A stretch of DNA of 16,709 nt from NCBI GenBank assembly GCA_964631175.1, contig CAZVWH010000065.1, positions 1-16,709 on the forward strand, read 5' to 3'. The notes below the pieces were generated by a model. The model was not told where the DNA came from and made no database searches. It saw only the letters and a program-made list of their open reading frames with translations. The first letter of the stretch is position 1. The number at the start of each line of letters is the position of its first letter. Source of the DNA: CAZVWH01 sp964631175 (GTDB lineage Bacteria; Planctomycetota; Phycisphaerae; Sedimentisphaerales; Anaerobacaceae). The translations under genes and the position numbers were made by a program. Shown piece by piece: positions 6,114-13,522 of this stretch.

Positions 6114-6244
6114 TAATCGTCAGATTCGATTTTCTTGCCTTTTGACTGATCAACCAACGTTGGTTCTTTCTGGGTTGCGTTAATAGCGAATCGGCATTTC
6201 TTCGCGATCTCTGACGAATAGACAGTTTTGGAGAACGTGTCCAT
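6113..6244 (-). CDS. 43-aa ORF translationally coupled to dus
   Basis: ATG at 6242-6244 with GAGG(GG) 4-6 nt upstream, ending at TAA 6113-6115, which shares an A with the dus start (TAATG). The product begins MDTFSKTVYSSEIAKKCRF, then NATQKEPTLVDQSKGKK, ending in acidic ESDD. It is hydrophilic, has one Cys, and has no membrane segment. I do not recognise it. In favour of a real gene: a good Shine-Dalgarno, the overlap with dus, and the lack of any other RBS for dus. Against: short length and no known family. Confidence 0.5.
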   Translation of the reverse strand: MDTFSKTVYSSEIAKKCRFAINATQKEPTLVDQSKGKKIESDD

Positions 6245-6270
6245 CACCCCTCACATCGCATAACATTGTT

Positions 6271-6310
6271 TATATTGGTTCGCATAACATCCCAAATACC
6301 ATTGCGCAAC
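6271..6310 (-). repeat. 40-bp dispersed repeat upstream of the dus operon
   Basis: Partner of 4880-4918; on the minus strand it reads GATGTTATGCGAACCAATAT plus flanks. It stands about 27 nt before the 43-aa ORF. A second partial copy of its ATGTTATGCG core lies between it and that ORF (about 6256-6265). Confidence 0.6.
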
Positions 6311-7007
6311 TCGTTCGACCTCGAGGCTCTCGACAGGCCATATAAGGTTAACGGTGGGGTTGCGACCCCACCCTACAAAACTCGTGGAATATCAATAGAA
6401 ACTATGAGCATAATATAGCACTGGCCGGACGGAAATCAATCGCGACTTTGCCATTTCGGCGATTCTCTTTCCGGGCAGGTAAGCATTGTCTATGCAGAGG
6501 TCAGGGGCCAGGGGTCAGATTCCCCGATCCCTGAACTGTGCTTGCGGTCGGCCTGCTCGCCTTGGCGAAGCGCTTCCAGCCTTCGCAGTTGCTTACATTC
6601 TCCGTAGCAGAGTTACTGCGAAGGATGAATCGGCGGAGTACGCTCGGCGGAGCGAGAAGTTCAAGTCACAACCGTTGGATTCGACAGAGCCTGCCCTGAG
6701 CGAAGTCGAATGGGCTCACCACAAGAGTAAAGATAGGGTCTTCGGCTGGGTCAGGAATATCTCTGTCAGGGCTGCGAAGGTCAATTAATGATGGCTGACA
6801 GCCTGCCGGGGGCCTGCGTCTGGTGCGAGCTGGGCAAGGGCTTCCAGTGCACCCGTCAAGTCCAGAGCAGTTAAATGGTGACTGGTCCCTTAGGGACTGG
6901 TTACTGGTTATTGGTTATCGGTTAAATGGTGAACTCGATTACCAGTTACCATTCACCAGTTACCATTCACCAATTGATAATTGACTTCGAGGAGGCTGCT
7001 GTTACAA
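6311..7007. repeat. Gene-free stretch of stacked dispersed repeats
   Basis: From left to right it holds: a TCGACCTCGAGGCTCTCGAC element (about 6314-6335); a perfect 8-bp hairpin GGTGGGGT/ACCCCACC (6353-6360 with 6365-6372); a CTTGGCGAAGCGCTTCCAGC-type block (6560-6660); a mobile palindrome TTCGACAGAGCCTGCCCTGA then GCGAAGTCGAA (6679-6709); and tandem TGGTTACTGGTTATTGGTTA units (6887-6925) that face inverted ACCAGTTACCATTCACC units (6940-6973). The 100-codon forward frame at 6486-6788 is built from these repeats and lacks an RBS or recognisable domain, so I do not call it a gene. Confidence 0.65.
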
Positions 7008-7016
7008 TTGCTTTTA

Positions 7017-7751
7017 ATGGAAAATGATGTGGACTTCAATAAAGTAGTTCGCCAGCATCTGGAGATGGAACAGTTTTTCACCGGATTTACTATAAGGCGC
7101 GAATCAAGAATGCCCGAAAAAGCGCCACAAAAGGATGAAGCAGCTATTACCGAGAAATCAAGAGAACTTGATAGAATCGCCGAAGAGGTCCGCCGGTGCC
7201 GCCAGTGCGGATTGGGGTCGTTACGAACGAATGCGGTTCCAGGTGAAGGTCACGCAGACGCCCGCATATTGTTCGTCGGAGAAGCGCCAGGAGCTGACGA
7301 AGACGCACAAGGCCAACCTTTTGTCGGAAGGGCTGGCAAACTGTTGGATAAGGTAATTGCAGCGATGGGACTGAAAAGGAGCAACGTGTGGATAGGCAAT
7401 ATCTTGAAGTGCCGGCCGCCGGAGAATCGCGATCCCCGCGCCGAGGAGATAATAAGCTGTTTTCCCTACCTTCAAAAACAGATTGAGACAATAAATCCTG
7501 AGATTATTGTGGCTCTGGGAGCTCCCGCAGCAAGGACGCTGTTAAATACTAACAAGTCGATAGGCCAACTGCGGGGCCAATTTCACGAATACTACGCTGG
7601 GCTGGGCAGACCACCTATAAAGCTTATGCCGACATATCACACCGCTTATCTATTGCGAAATTACTCGCCGGAAAATCGTCGAAAGGTCTGGGAGGATATG
7701 AAAAAAGTCCTTGCTGAATTGGACCTGCCGATCCCGGAACATTCGAAATAA
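7017..7751 (+). CDS. Uracil-DNA glycosylase, [4Fe-4S] type (family 4-like)
   Basis: It removes uracil from DNA in base-excision repair. With the ATG at 7017 the product is 244 aa. About 50 N-terminal residues (including DVDFNKVVRQHLEMEQFF) precede the catalytic domain. The cluster cysteines are Cys61 and Cys64 (CRQC), Cys132 (LKCRPPENRDP) and Cys148. Active-site motifs are FVGEAPGADEDAQGQPFVGRAG (about 86-107) and MPTYHTAYLLR (about 204-214). The usual HPAYLLR has Thr for Pro here, and the water-activating/base-contacting His is kept. The start is not certain: GAGGAGG (6989-6995) is 21 nt before this ATG but 12 nt before an in-frame TTG at 7008, and a TTG at 6981 precedes it. It is the only rightward gene, and it converges with smc. 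Confidence 0.9.
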   Translation: MENDVDFNKVVRQHLEMEQFFTGFTIRRESRMPEKAPQKDEAAITEKSRELDRIAEEVRRCRQCGLGSLRTNAVPGEGHADARILFVGEAPGADEDAQGQPFVGRAGKLLDKVIAAMGLKRSNVWIGNILKCRPPENRDPRAEEIISCFPYLQKQIETINPEIIVALGAPAARTLLNTNKSIGQLRGQFHEYYAGLGRPPIKLMPTYHTAYLLRNYSPENRRKVWEDMKKVLAELDLPIPEHSK

Positions 7752-7753
7752 AT

Positions 7754-7791
7754 TGTTGGGTGCAAATTGGTGGGGCAAGCCTCACCCAACA
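7754..7791. terminator. Likely bidirectional terminator between udg and smc
   Basis: TGTTGGGTG (7754-7762) and CACCCAACA (7783-7791) form a 9-bp stem. A nested alternative GGTGGGG/CCTCACC-type hairpin (7769-7786) overlaps it. The hairpin lies between convergent stop codons. On the minus strand it is followed by ATTTATTT and on the plus strand by TCTCTTG, so T tracts are weak. Confidence 0.45.
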
Positions 7792-7825
7792 TCTCTTGCC
7801 GGATTTGAGGCACGTATGAAAAACA

Positions 7826-10800
7826 TTACGCTACTGCAGCGGTTTGCTCTTCATACTCTTCGAATCTGACGCTTATCTTCTTGCTTACCCCTTGTGTCTG
7901 CATCGTTATGCCAACCAGCTCGTCCGCAATACTCATCGTTCGCTTGGAGTGAGTAATGACTACGAACTGAGAGTCCTTTTGAAATTCCCTCAGCAGCATA
8001 TCAAAACGTTCGTTGTTTGCCTCATCCAGCGCAGCGTCAATCTCGTCAAGGAAGCAAAACGGCGAAGGCTTCGTCTTGAAAACAGCAAACAAAAGCGCAA
8101 TTGCCGTCAACGACTTCTCACCACCGCTTAATAAGGATATGCTCCTTGTCTCTTTGCCGGGCGGCCGGGCTATTACCTCTATTCCTGCTTCGAGCGGGTC
8201 TGATTGGCCGCTTTCGTCGGGACAAGCTTCAAGGACAATGTCAGCCTTGCCTCCGCCAAAGAGCTTGCGGAATATCTGCTGGAAATGAACTCTTATTTGT
8301 TCAAAAGTCTCGCGGAACTTCTCTCTGCTCTTTTTGTTCAGCCGGTTTATCAACTGCTGTAATTGAGCCCGGCTTGAATTCAGGTCGTCAACCTGCCTGC
8401 TTAAAAAGCTATGGCGCTGCTCGAGGCTTTCCTGCTCAGCTATAGCGTCCACATTCACGTTGCCAAGCCTCTCAATTTTGCCCCGTAACCGGCCGATTTC
8501 TTCTCGCACCTGGTCCCAATCAACCTCACTATCCGTATAATTCTTGTAGGCCTCGACCAGGTCAATCTGCAGCTCTTCTTTGACCCTTTCAATCAAATCC
8601 TGTTTCTTTACCTCCAATTGGCCTAATTCTATTTTAAGTCCACCTATAGCGGACTCGAATTTATCTTTTTCAGACCGTTTGAGTGATAGAGCCTCCTCTA
8701 TTCGTTTTTTCTCTTCGAGCAGTCTTTCTATTTCCCTATAAAGGAACTGATTATTTTTTTGTTTCTGTTCCTTCTCGCCAAACAGTTCTGACACCGCCGC
8801 TTCGCAGCTGAGAATATCTCTCTGCGAATTTTCCATTTCTAATTTTGAATTGTGAATTTCTTTTTGTGTTTCTTCAGCAGCCGAGCGATTTGCCTGCATT
8901 TGGCTTTCCAGATTCACGATTATCTTCTTCAATGCCCGGCTCTGTTCGGCGGCTTGTCCGAGTGCCACCTTAAGATCGGTAAGCTTTTCTCTTTGTGTCT
9001 GCTGTATGTTTTTTCGTTCGTTATACTTTGTTTCAAGCTCTTTTATATGCTCTGTGCGCTGCTTGTTAACCGCCTCGAGCTCCTGCAGTTTCTGTTGTGA
9101 ATTGTATTCTTTTTGCACCGATTGTGCGATTTGGGCTTGGAGCAAATCGATCTCGCCGGCTATGAGAGGCTGCTCTTTTTTGAGTCCGCCTATGGCGGAT
9201 TCGTAAACAGCCAGCTTTGAGCTTATGTGCATTTTTTCAGTATTGGCTTCATAAATAGCTGTTCGCAGGTCCTTGCACAGCTTATCTGTATGTGTGTTTT
9301 GTCGGTTCTTCTTTTCAATTTCCTCATCGAGTGTTGTGATTTCGGTTTGTATCTTGGCAATGCTCTGCTCTAATTGACGCAGTCGGCTTCTGCGGGATAT
9401 TAGACCTGCCGGTTTTTGCATCGGCCCAAGCTTCACCATGCCGTCGGCGCTTACGGCTTCGCCTTTCAAAGTAACAAATGTATCCGCCTTTGGCGGACCA
9501 CTGTTTCCCTTAGCTAATTTAATTGCATTATCAACCGAATCGACAACTATCACTTTGCCGAGCAGCTTCCAAACTAATGGTGCATATTCGCTATCGGCTC
9601 TTACGAACTCAACGAGCCGGCCCTTGACACAAGGCCATTTTGAAAAGTCTTTTTGATCCAACAACGGCTCTATTGTATCCATGCATATAAAGTTCACTCT
9701 GCCGTCAAGTTTCTCAATGGTTTCCGTATCGGCCAAGAGCCTTTCTGAGCTATTAACTACCAGAGCGTCAGTTTTGCCCTCAAGCGCAACCTCAACTGCA
9801 TTTGCATATTCCAAATCGGCTTTTATTATCTCAGCTAATAGTCCCTCGATATAATCTAATCTATCCAAAGTTTTATTCTGTAATATACTTTTAACGCCGC
9901 TGTTTAATCCCTCATATCTTTTTTCCATATCTTCCAACACAGCCATTTCGCTGCGTAGCGCGCTCCTTGCCTCCTTGGTGTGGGCTAATCGCTTATTATC
10001 TACCTCGAGCAGGCGTGTAGTTTCTTCTGTTTTTTTGCGTTTGGAATCTAAGCTCTGATGCAGCTCGCTCAGCACCTTTTCTATATCATCCAGTCGAGCT
10101 TTGAGGTGTGCTTTTTCGGCAAAGAGTTTCTCAAGCTCCGCATTTGCGGTTTCTGCTCGCTGTGCCGCACGGTCCTTTTGGTTGGATAGATTGTTGCGAT
10201 AAACTGAAATGCTCTGGATTTCATTGTGAAGCTGCGCCGTCCTGCGAACCATATCGATAATACCTGATTTGTTATCTTCCAAATCAGCCTCAAGCGAGGT
10301 ACATTCTGCATTGATCTGCTGGATAGCTTGCTGAGTTTGTTCAACAGCTCGGCTTTTTTCTTCCAGTATTTTTTCACAACAAGTAAGCTCCTGTTTAGAT
10401 TGAGATAGATTTGCCTGTAAAATTCTTTCCTGCTCCTGTAGTTTTTCAATTTGCTGGCCGGCGTTTTCTCTTCTCTGCTGTAGCTCGGTCATCCTGGCTC
10501 GTAAAAACTCGACTCGTTGAAGATGTTGTTCAATTTGACTCTGGATAGAAACCAGGAGATTATCGGTATGGTTTAACTTATGCTCGATTTCTAATTTTTC
10601 TTCGCTTAGTTTGCTCATCAGCGCATCGTTTTTCGCCACTTCCACGTCCAATTGCTGCAACTGCTGCTCAGTTTTGTCGAGTGAATTCGCCTTTTCTGTC
10701 AATTGCGTCTGATATTTAGCGTATTCGGCCAGCCAGTATTTTACCTGCAGCTCTTTTAGCCTTTGGCTGTACTGTAAATAATTCCGTGCTTTAGTGGCTT

Positions 10801-11434
10801 GAAGCTTTACACTTCGTAAGCTCTTTGTCACTTCGCTGAGAATATCTGCAAGCCGCAGCAGATTTTGCTCGGTGCGATCCAGCTTGCGAAGCGCCTCTCT
10901 CTTATGCGCTTTATACTTACTTATGCCCGCAGCCTCTTCAAATACGGCCCTTCGGTCCATCTTCGAGCCGCTTAATATTTGTTCGATTTGTCCTTGTTCG
11001 ATAATCGAGTAGGCTTTAGTACCTACGCCGGTGTCCATAAACAATTCTCTTACATCTTTTAATCGGCAGATGTTATTATTTATGCGGTACTCACTCTGGC
11101 CATCTTTGTATATTCTGCGGCTTATTTGTATTTCGTCGGCATCGATTGGCAGTCTGCCTGTTGGACTTCCATCGGGATTTGAAAGAAACAGGTTGACCTT
11201 AGCGGTCCCTAAAGGCTTCCGCCGGCTGCTTCCGCCGAATATCACATCAGCCATCTGGTCGCTTCGTAGGCTTTTAACGCTTTGCTCGCCAAGTACCCAT
11301 TTAACTGCATCGACGACGTTACTTTTACCGCAGCCGTTGGGCCCTACGATTGCGCTTATTGATGATTTAAAATTAAATTCTGTTTTGTCTGCAAAGCTTT
11401 TGAATCCGTCGAGAATGATTTTTTCAAGTCTCAT
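7826..11434 (-). CDS. smc: Chromosome segregation SMC ATPase
   Basis: This is a full-length 1202-aa SMC (usual bacterial length about 1150-1200). It forms the homodimeric ring that, with ScpA/ScpB, organises and segregates chromosomes. The N-terminal head has Walker A GPNGCGKS (31-38). Two long coiled coils flank a hinge at about residues 507-669 (starting YEGLNSGVKSIL, ending near DGMVKLGP). The C-terminal head has the ABC signature LLSGGEKSLTAIALLFA (from 1101) and Walker B FCFLDEIDAALDE (to 1138), then a D-loop and VVITHSKRTM. AGGA lies 7 nt before the ATG (11432-11434). The coiled coil contains two ESAIGGLK octapeptides encoded over a TCCGCC-TAT-GGCGGA-type palindrome, and another such palindrome sits in the hinge as SGPPKAD, so small repeats seem to have entered the gene in frame. 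scpA/scpB are not in the window. Confidence 0.98.
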   Translation of the reverse strand: MRLEKIILDGFKSFADKTEFNFKSSISAIVGPNGCGKSNVVDAVKWVLGEQSVKSLRSDQMADVIFGGSSRRKPLGTAKVNLFLSNPDGSPTGRLPIDADEIQISRRIYKDGQSEYRINNNICRLKDVRELFMDTGVGTKAYSIIEQGQIEQILSGSKMDRRAVFEEAAGISKYKAHKREALRKLDRTEQNLLRLADILSEVTKSLRSVKLQATKARNYLQYSQRLKELQVKYWLAEYAKYQTQLTEKANSLDKTEQQLQQLDVEVAKNDALMSKLSEEKLEIEHKLNHTDNLLVSIQSQIEQHLQRVEFLRARMTELQQRRENAGQQIEKLQEQERILQANLSQSKQELTCCEKILEEKSRAVEQTQQAIQQINAECTSLEADLEDNKSGIIDMVRRTAQLHNEIQSISVYRNNLSNQKDRAAQRAETANAELEKLFAEKAHLKARLDDIEKVLSELHQSLDSKRKKTEETTRLLEVDNKRLAHTKEARSALRSEMAVLEDMEKRYEGLNSGVKSILQNKTLDRLDYIEGLLAEIIKADLEYANAVEVALEGKTDALVVNSSERLLADTETIEKLDGRVNFICMDTIEPLLDQKDFSKWPCVKGRLVEFVRADSEYAPLVWKLLGKVIVVDSVDNAIKLAKGNSGPPKADTFVTLKGEAVSADGMVKLGPMQKPAGLISRRSRLRQLEQSIAKIQTEITTLDEEIEKKNRQNTHTDKLCKDLRTAIYEANTEKMHISSKLAVYESAIGGLKKEQPLIAGEIDLLQAQIAQSVQKEYNSQQKLQELEAVNKQRTEHIKELETKYNERKNIQQTQREKLTDLKVALGQAAEQSRALKKIIVNLESQMQANRSAAEETQKEIHNSKLEMENSQRDILSCEAAVSELFGEKEQKQKNNQFLYREIERLLEEKKRIEEALSLKRSEKDKFESAIGGLKIELGQLEVKKQDLIERVKEELQIDLVEAYKNYTDSEVDWDQVREEIGRLRGKIERLGNVNVDAIAEQESLEQRHSFLSRQVDDLNSSRAQLQQLINRLNKKSREKFRETFEQIRVHFQQIFRKLFGGGKADIVLEACPDESGQSDPLEAGIEVIARPPGKETRSISLLSGGEKSLTAIALLFAVFKTKPSPFCFLDEIDAALDEANNERFDMLLREFQKDSQFVVITHSKRTMSIADELVGITMQTQGVSKKISVRFEEYEEQTAAVA
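9185..9199. repeat. 15-bp palindrome TCCGCC-TAT-GGCGGA inside smc
   Basis: A perfect 6-bp inverted repeat with a 3-nt centre. Related copies are at 9483-9497 (TTT centre, perfect), 8639-8653 (one arm diverged) and 11505-11519 (upstream of smc, one arm diverged). It encodes ESAIGGL at 9185 and 8639, and GPPKAD at 9483. Confidence 0.7.
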
Positions 11435-11551
11435 CTTTTAATCCTGCTGTTAACGTCCGGTAATAAATGTTACACAGTCACGCAACTGCTCAGAGCTAAT
11501 AGTGTTCACCTATGGCGGATTATCGGCCGAAAGGTAGTTATTTCTTGATAA

Positions 11552-13240
11552 TTAGCCGATTTTGGGTAGGGGACCTGCCCGAAACTCTGCTGTAATTGCT
11601 CCTTTTTCGCACATCTTTTGCAACAGAGCTATCATGTCATCATACGAAATACCTAAACCCTGATGTACCTGCTTATCCTTTCTCAGGGGCTCCTCGCAAA
11701 GTGTCAGAATAATATCGGCAAGCTCAAAGGAGCTTTTCAACTGCAGTATTACATCGGGTCGTTGAGGATGTTTGCGTATTATCGAGACATATTCTGCACC
11801 GGGTGAAGCGTTTATTGTTATATTACCGTCGGCTGATTGCACAAAAATACTGTCGCGGCAATAAATCGGCGCATCAAATAGTACGATTCTTGGCTGAGCA
11901 CTCCGAGAGACAAAAATCGCCTTGTTTTGTGTTTGTTTGGCCTGTCCTGACTTCGATGAGCTTAGTCGAGTCGAGCCGGGTTGAAGAATTTGTTCCAGAT
12001 AAAAACTACGTGCCACGAGTCTTTGTGATACAGCGAAATCTTTCAATTTACGTAATTGTTCATACGCAGCTAATCTGATGTCAAAATCGTCATCTTGCAA
12101 TAATTTACGTAATATTGCCGTGACGTCATCACGCCTCGCAGCCTTAGCTATTGCCTCCAAAGCCTCGAGCCTGTAAGCAGAGTTTTTATCCATTACTATC
12201 TTACGAAGTGTCGGCACGCCCTGGTCACTACCAAAATTAAGCATACATCTGGCTGCTCGCAGCCGGACCTGCTCCTTAGATGAATTTAATAAAACCGACA
12301 GCTCGCTAAGACTTTCATTGCCTATGGCCTCAAGAGAGATTTCACTTTCATCTCCTTCGACCCGGCTCAGGACGGGTTCATCCTGGGAGGCAGCAAGTTT
12401 TTTTACTAAGGTCTTGATTCTTTGCTGAGATATTTCTGACCGATTGTCAAGATATAACGCCTTAACTATCTCGACAAACCTTTGTTTTTGTGCTCTATAC
12501 TTAGCCGGCACGTTCAATTCGATTCGGCCAGGTGAGGTCGCCTTAGCTGTGCCGTAGCCGAAACGTTCGTCTAAACGATTGCGGACAAGGCTGGTGGCTC
12601 TATAATCAGGCCTATGAAGAACCAGATTTATAATATTCTCTTTAATAACTCTGCCACCGTTTAATACATACGCAATTTTTTTGTCTGTCTTGGAGGTGTC
12701 GGTCTTATCTATGAACAGCGGTCCTTCTGCCTTAGCTAAGACTTTTGTACTTATACCGAAGGTTCCTCTAAATGTAAGCTCAGTACTATATAACCAGCCG
12801 TTTTCCAGCGAGATTGTTTGTGAACCCGGCAGAGTAGTTACTTGCACATCAAAGTGCTGGTTTTTCAAGGCTGCTGTGGGTATTACTCCATGCACATATA
12901 CTACAGAGGTATCGCTACGGCTAATGAACTTATCAATATCTATACGTTCCGGCAATTGCGTAAGAATATATTGTTTTAGATACTTTCTAATCTGCGGCGG
13001 ACATTCAGCCGACCCTGTTCCGTTAAGGCCACCCACTAATCCGTATCCTTCGACAGGGATTAATGGAGGTACGATTAACTCAACTAACGCTCCTATTGTA
13101 ACGCCCAAATCTGTTTTTCCCTGAAGGCCGATACGCTCTTTTGACCTGGGACTTCTCCGGCCCAGCTCAATACAGCCGCCTGCAAAACAAATGGTTAGCA
13201 ATATGGCTGTCAGACAAACTTTTTTAGCGGGTAGATTCAT
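11552..13240 (-). CDS. Lipoprotein with FlgI-like domain and HEAT-like repeats
   Basis: This 562-aa protein starts with a lipoprotein signal (KKVCLTAILLTICFAGGC, Cys23 likely lipidated). Residues about 45-280 resemble the flagellar P-ring protein FlgI (VEGYGLVGGLNGTGSAECPP, DVQVTTLPGS, GTFGISTK, IELNVPAKY). Residues about 310-400 look like two to three HEAT-type helical repeats (EQVRLRAARCML, SAYRLEALEAIAKA, FDIRLAAYEQLRKL). The C-terminal 440-562 is a separate conserved-looking region. Between domains, 287-297 (EPVLSRVEG) and 419-437 are encoded by mobile palindrome sequence. A true P-ring protein is about 350-370 aa with a cleaved signal and no HEAT repeats, and no other flagellar gene is here, so this is better seen as a FlgI-derived envelope protein. 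A sigma70-like promoter lies upstream; the start ATG has only a weak RBS. Confidence 0.75.
   Translation of the reverse strand: MNLPAKKVCLTAILLTICFAGGCIELGRRSPRSKERIGLQGKTDLGVTIGALVELIVPPLIPVEGYGLVGGLNGTGSAECPPQIRKYLKQYILTQLPERIDIDKFISRSDTSVVYVHGVIPTAALKNQHFDVQVTTLPGSQTISLENGWLYSTELTFRGTFGISTKVLAKAEGPLFIDKTDTSKTDKKIAYVLNGGRVIKENIINLVLHRPDYRATSLVRNRLDERFGYGTAKATSPGRIELNVPAKYRAQKQRFVEIVKALYLDNRSEISQQRIKTLVKKLAASQDEPVLSRVEGDESEISLEAIGNESLSELSVLLNSSKEQVRLRAARCMLNFGSDQGVPTLRKIVMDKNSAYRLEALEAIAKAARRDDVTAILRKLLQDDDFDIRLAAYEQLRKLKDFAVSQRLVARSFYLEQILQPGSTRLSSSKSGQAKQTQNKAIFVSRSAQPRIVLFDAPIYCRDSIFVQSADGNITINASPGAEYVSIIRKHPQRPDVILQLKSSFELADIILTLCEEPLRKDKQVHQGLGISYDDMIALLQKMCEKGAITAEFRAGPLPKIG
11946..11979. 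repeat. Second, diverged mobile palindrome in the FlgI-like gene
   Basis: CCTGACTTCGATGAGCTTAG followed by TCGAGTCGAGCCGG is a diverged form of the same element, encoding PGSTRLSSSKSGQ in the linker between the HEAT-like and C-terminal regions. The match is weaker than at 12353. Confidence 0.5.
12353..12383. repeat. Mobile palindrome inserted in the FlgI-like gene
   Basis: TTCGACCCGGCTCAGGACGG then GTTC matches the same repeat type as 2583-2620 and 6679-6709. It keeps the reading frame and adds EPVLSRVEG at the junction between FlgI-like and HEAT-like regions. Confidence 0.7.
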
Positions 13241-13290
13241 AAGCTTAACATCATGAAAAATAGAGAACTGTGTCGATCAATTTATGCTAA

Positions 13291-13319
13291 ATACTATACT
13301 TCTCAATTACTTGCGTCAA
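13291..13319 (-). promoter_or_regulatory. Sigma70-type promoter of the FlgI-like gene
   Basis: On the minus strand TTGACG (13314-13319) and TAGTAT (13291-13296) are separated by exactly 17 nt. Transcription would start near 13284, leaving a leader of about 45 nt before the ATG at 13240. Confidence 0.65.
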
Positions 13320-13430
13320 GCCTAATTTACTCGTGATAATCCGTTTTAGAAAAGAGATAGGCTATAATATAAAGCCGGCAATTAGAACAAATTGCAGCAT
13401 TTCCAATAATAGACCGATTTGGAAAAATTA

Positions 13431-13463
13431 GAGGCCTATACTGAATCAATCAGTATAGGCCTC
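13431..13463 (-). terminator. Rho-independent terminator of the LamG gene
   Basis: GAGGCCTATACTGA (13431-13444) and TCAGTATAGGCCTC (13450-13463) form a perfect 14-bp stem with a 5-nt loop, 60 nt after the LamG stop codon. On the minus strand the stem is followed by TAATTTTTCC. It separates this gene from the promoter of the FlgI-like gene. Confidence 0.88.
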
Positions 13464-13522
13464 GTTATAGAGTAAAATCATGCCGTTTTGATTCGGATAT
13501 TCCTCAATCAAAAACGGTCATA

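Noticed and set aside
6486..6788. 100-codon forward frame
   Set aside because: Composed of known-type dispersed repeats (for example ALSEVEW from a mobile palindrome), with no RBS or domain.
7147..7491. Minus-strand 114-codon frame opposite the uracil-DNA glycosylase gene
   Set aside because: Shadow of a gene with intact catalytic and cluster motifs on the plus strand.
11435..11551. Promoter for smc (TTGCGT...TATTAC)
   Set aside because: The spacing is only about 14 nt and the boxes are weak, so I do not call it; smc may be read through from the FlgI-like gene.
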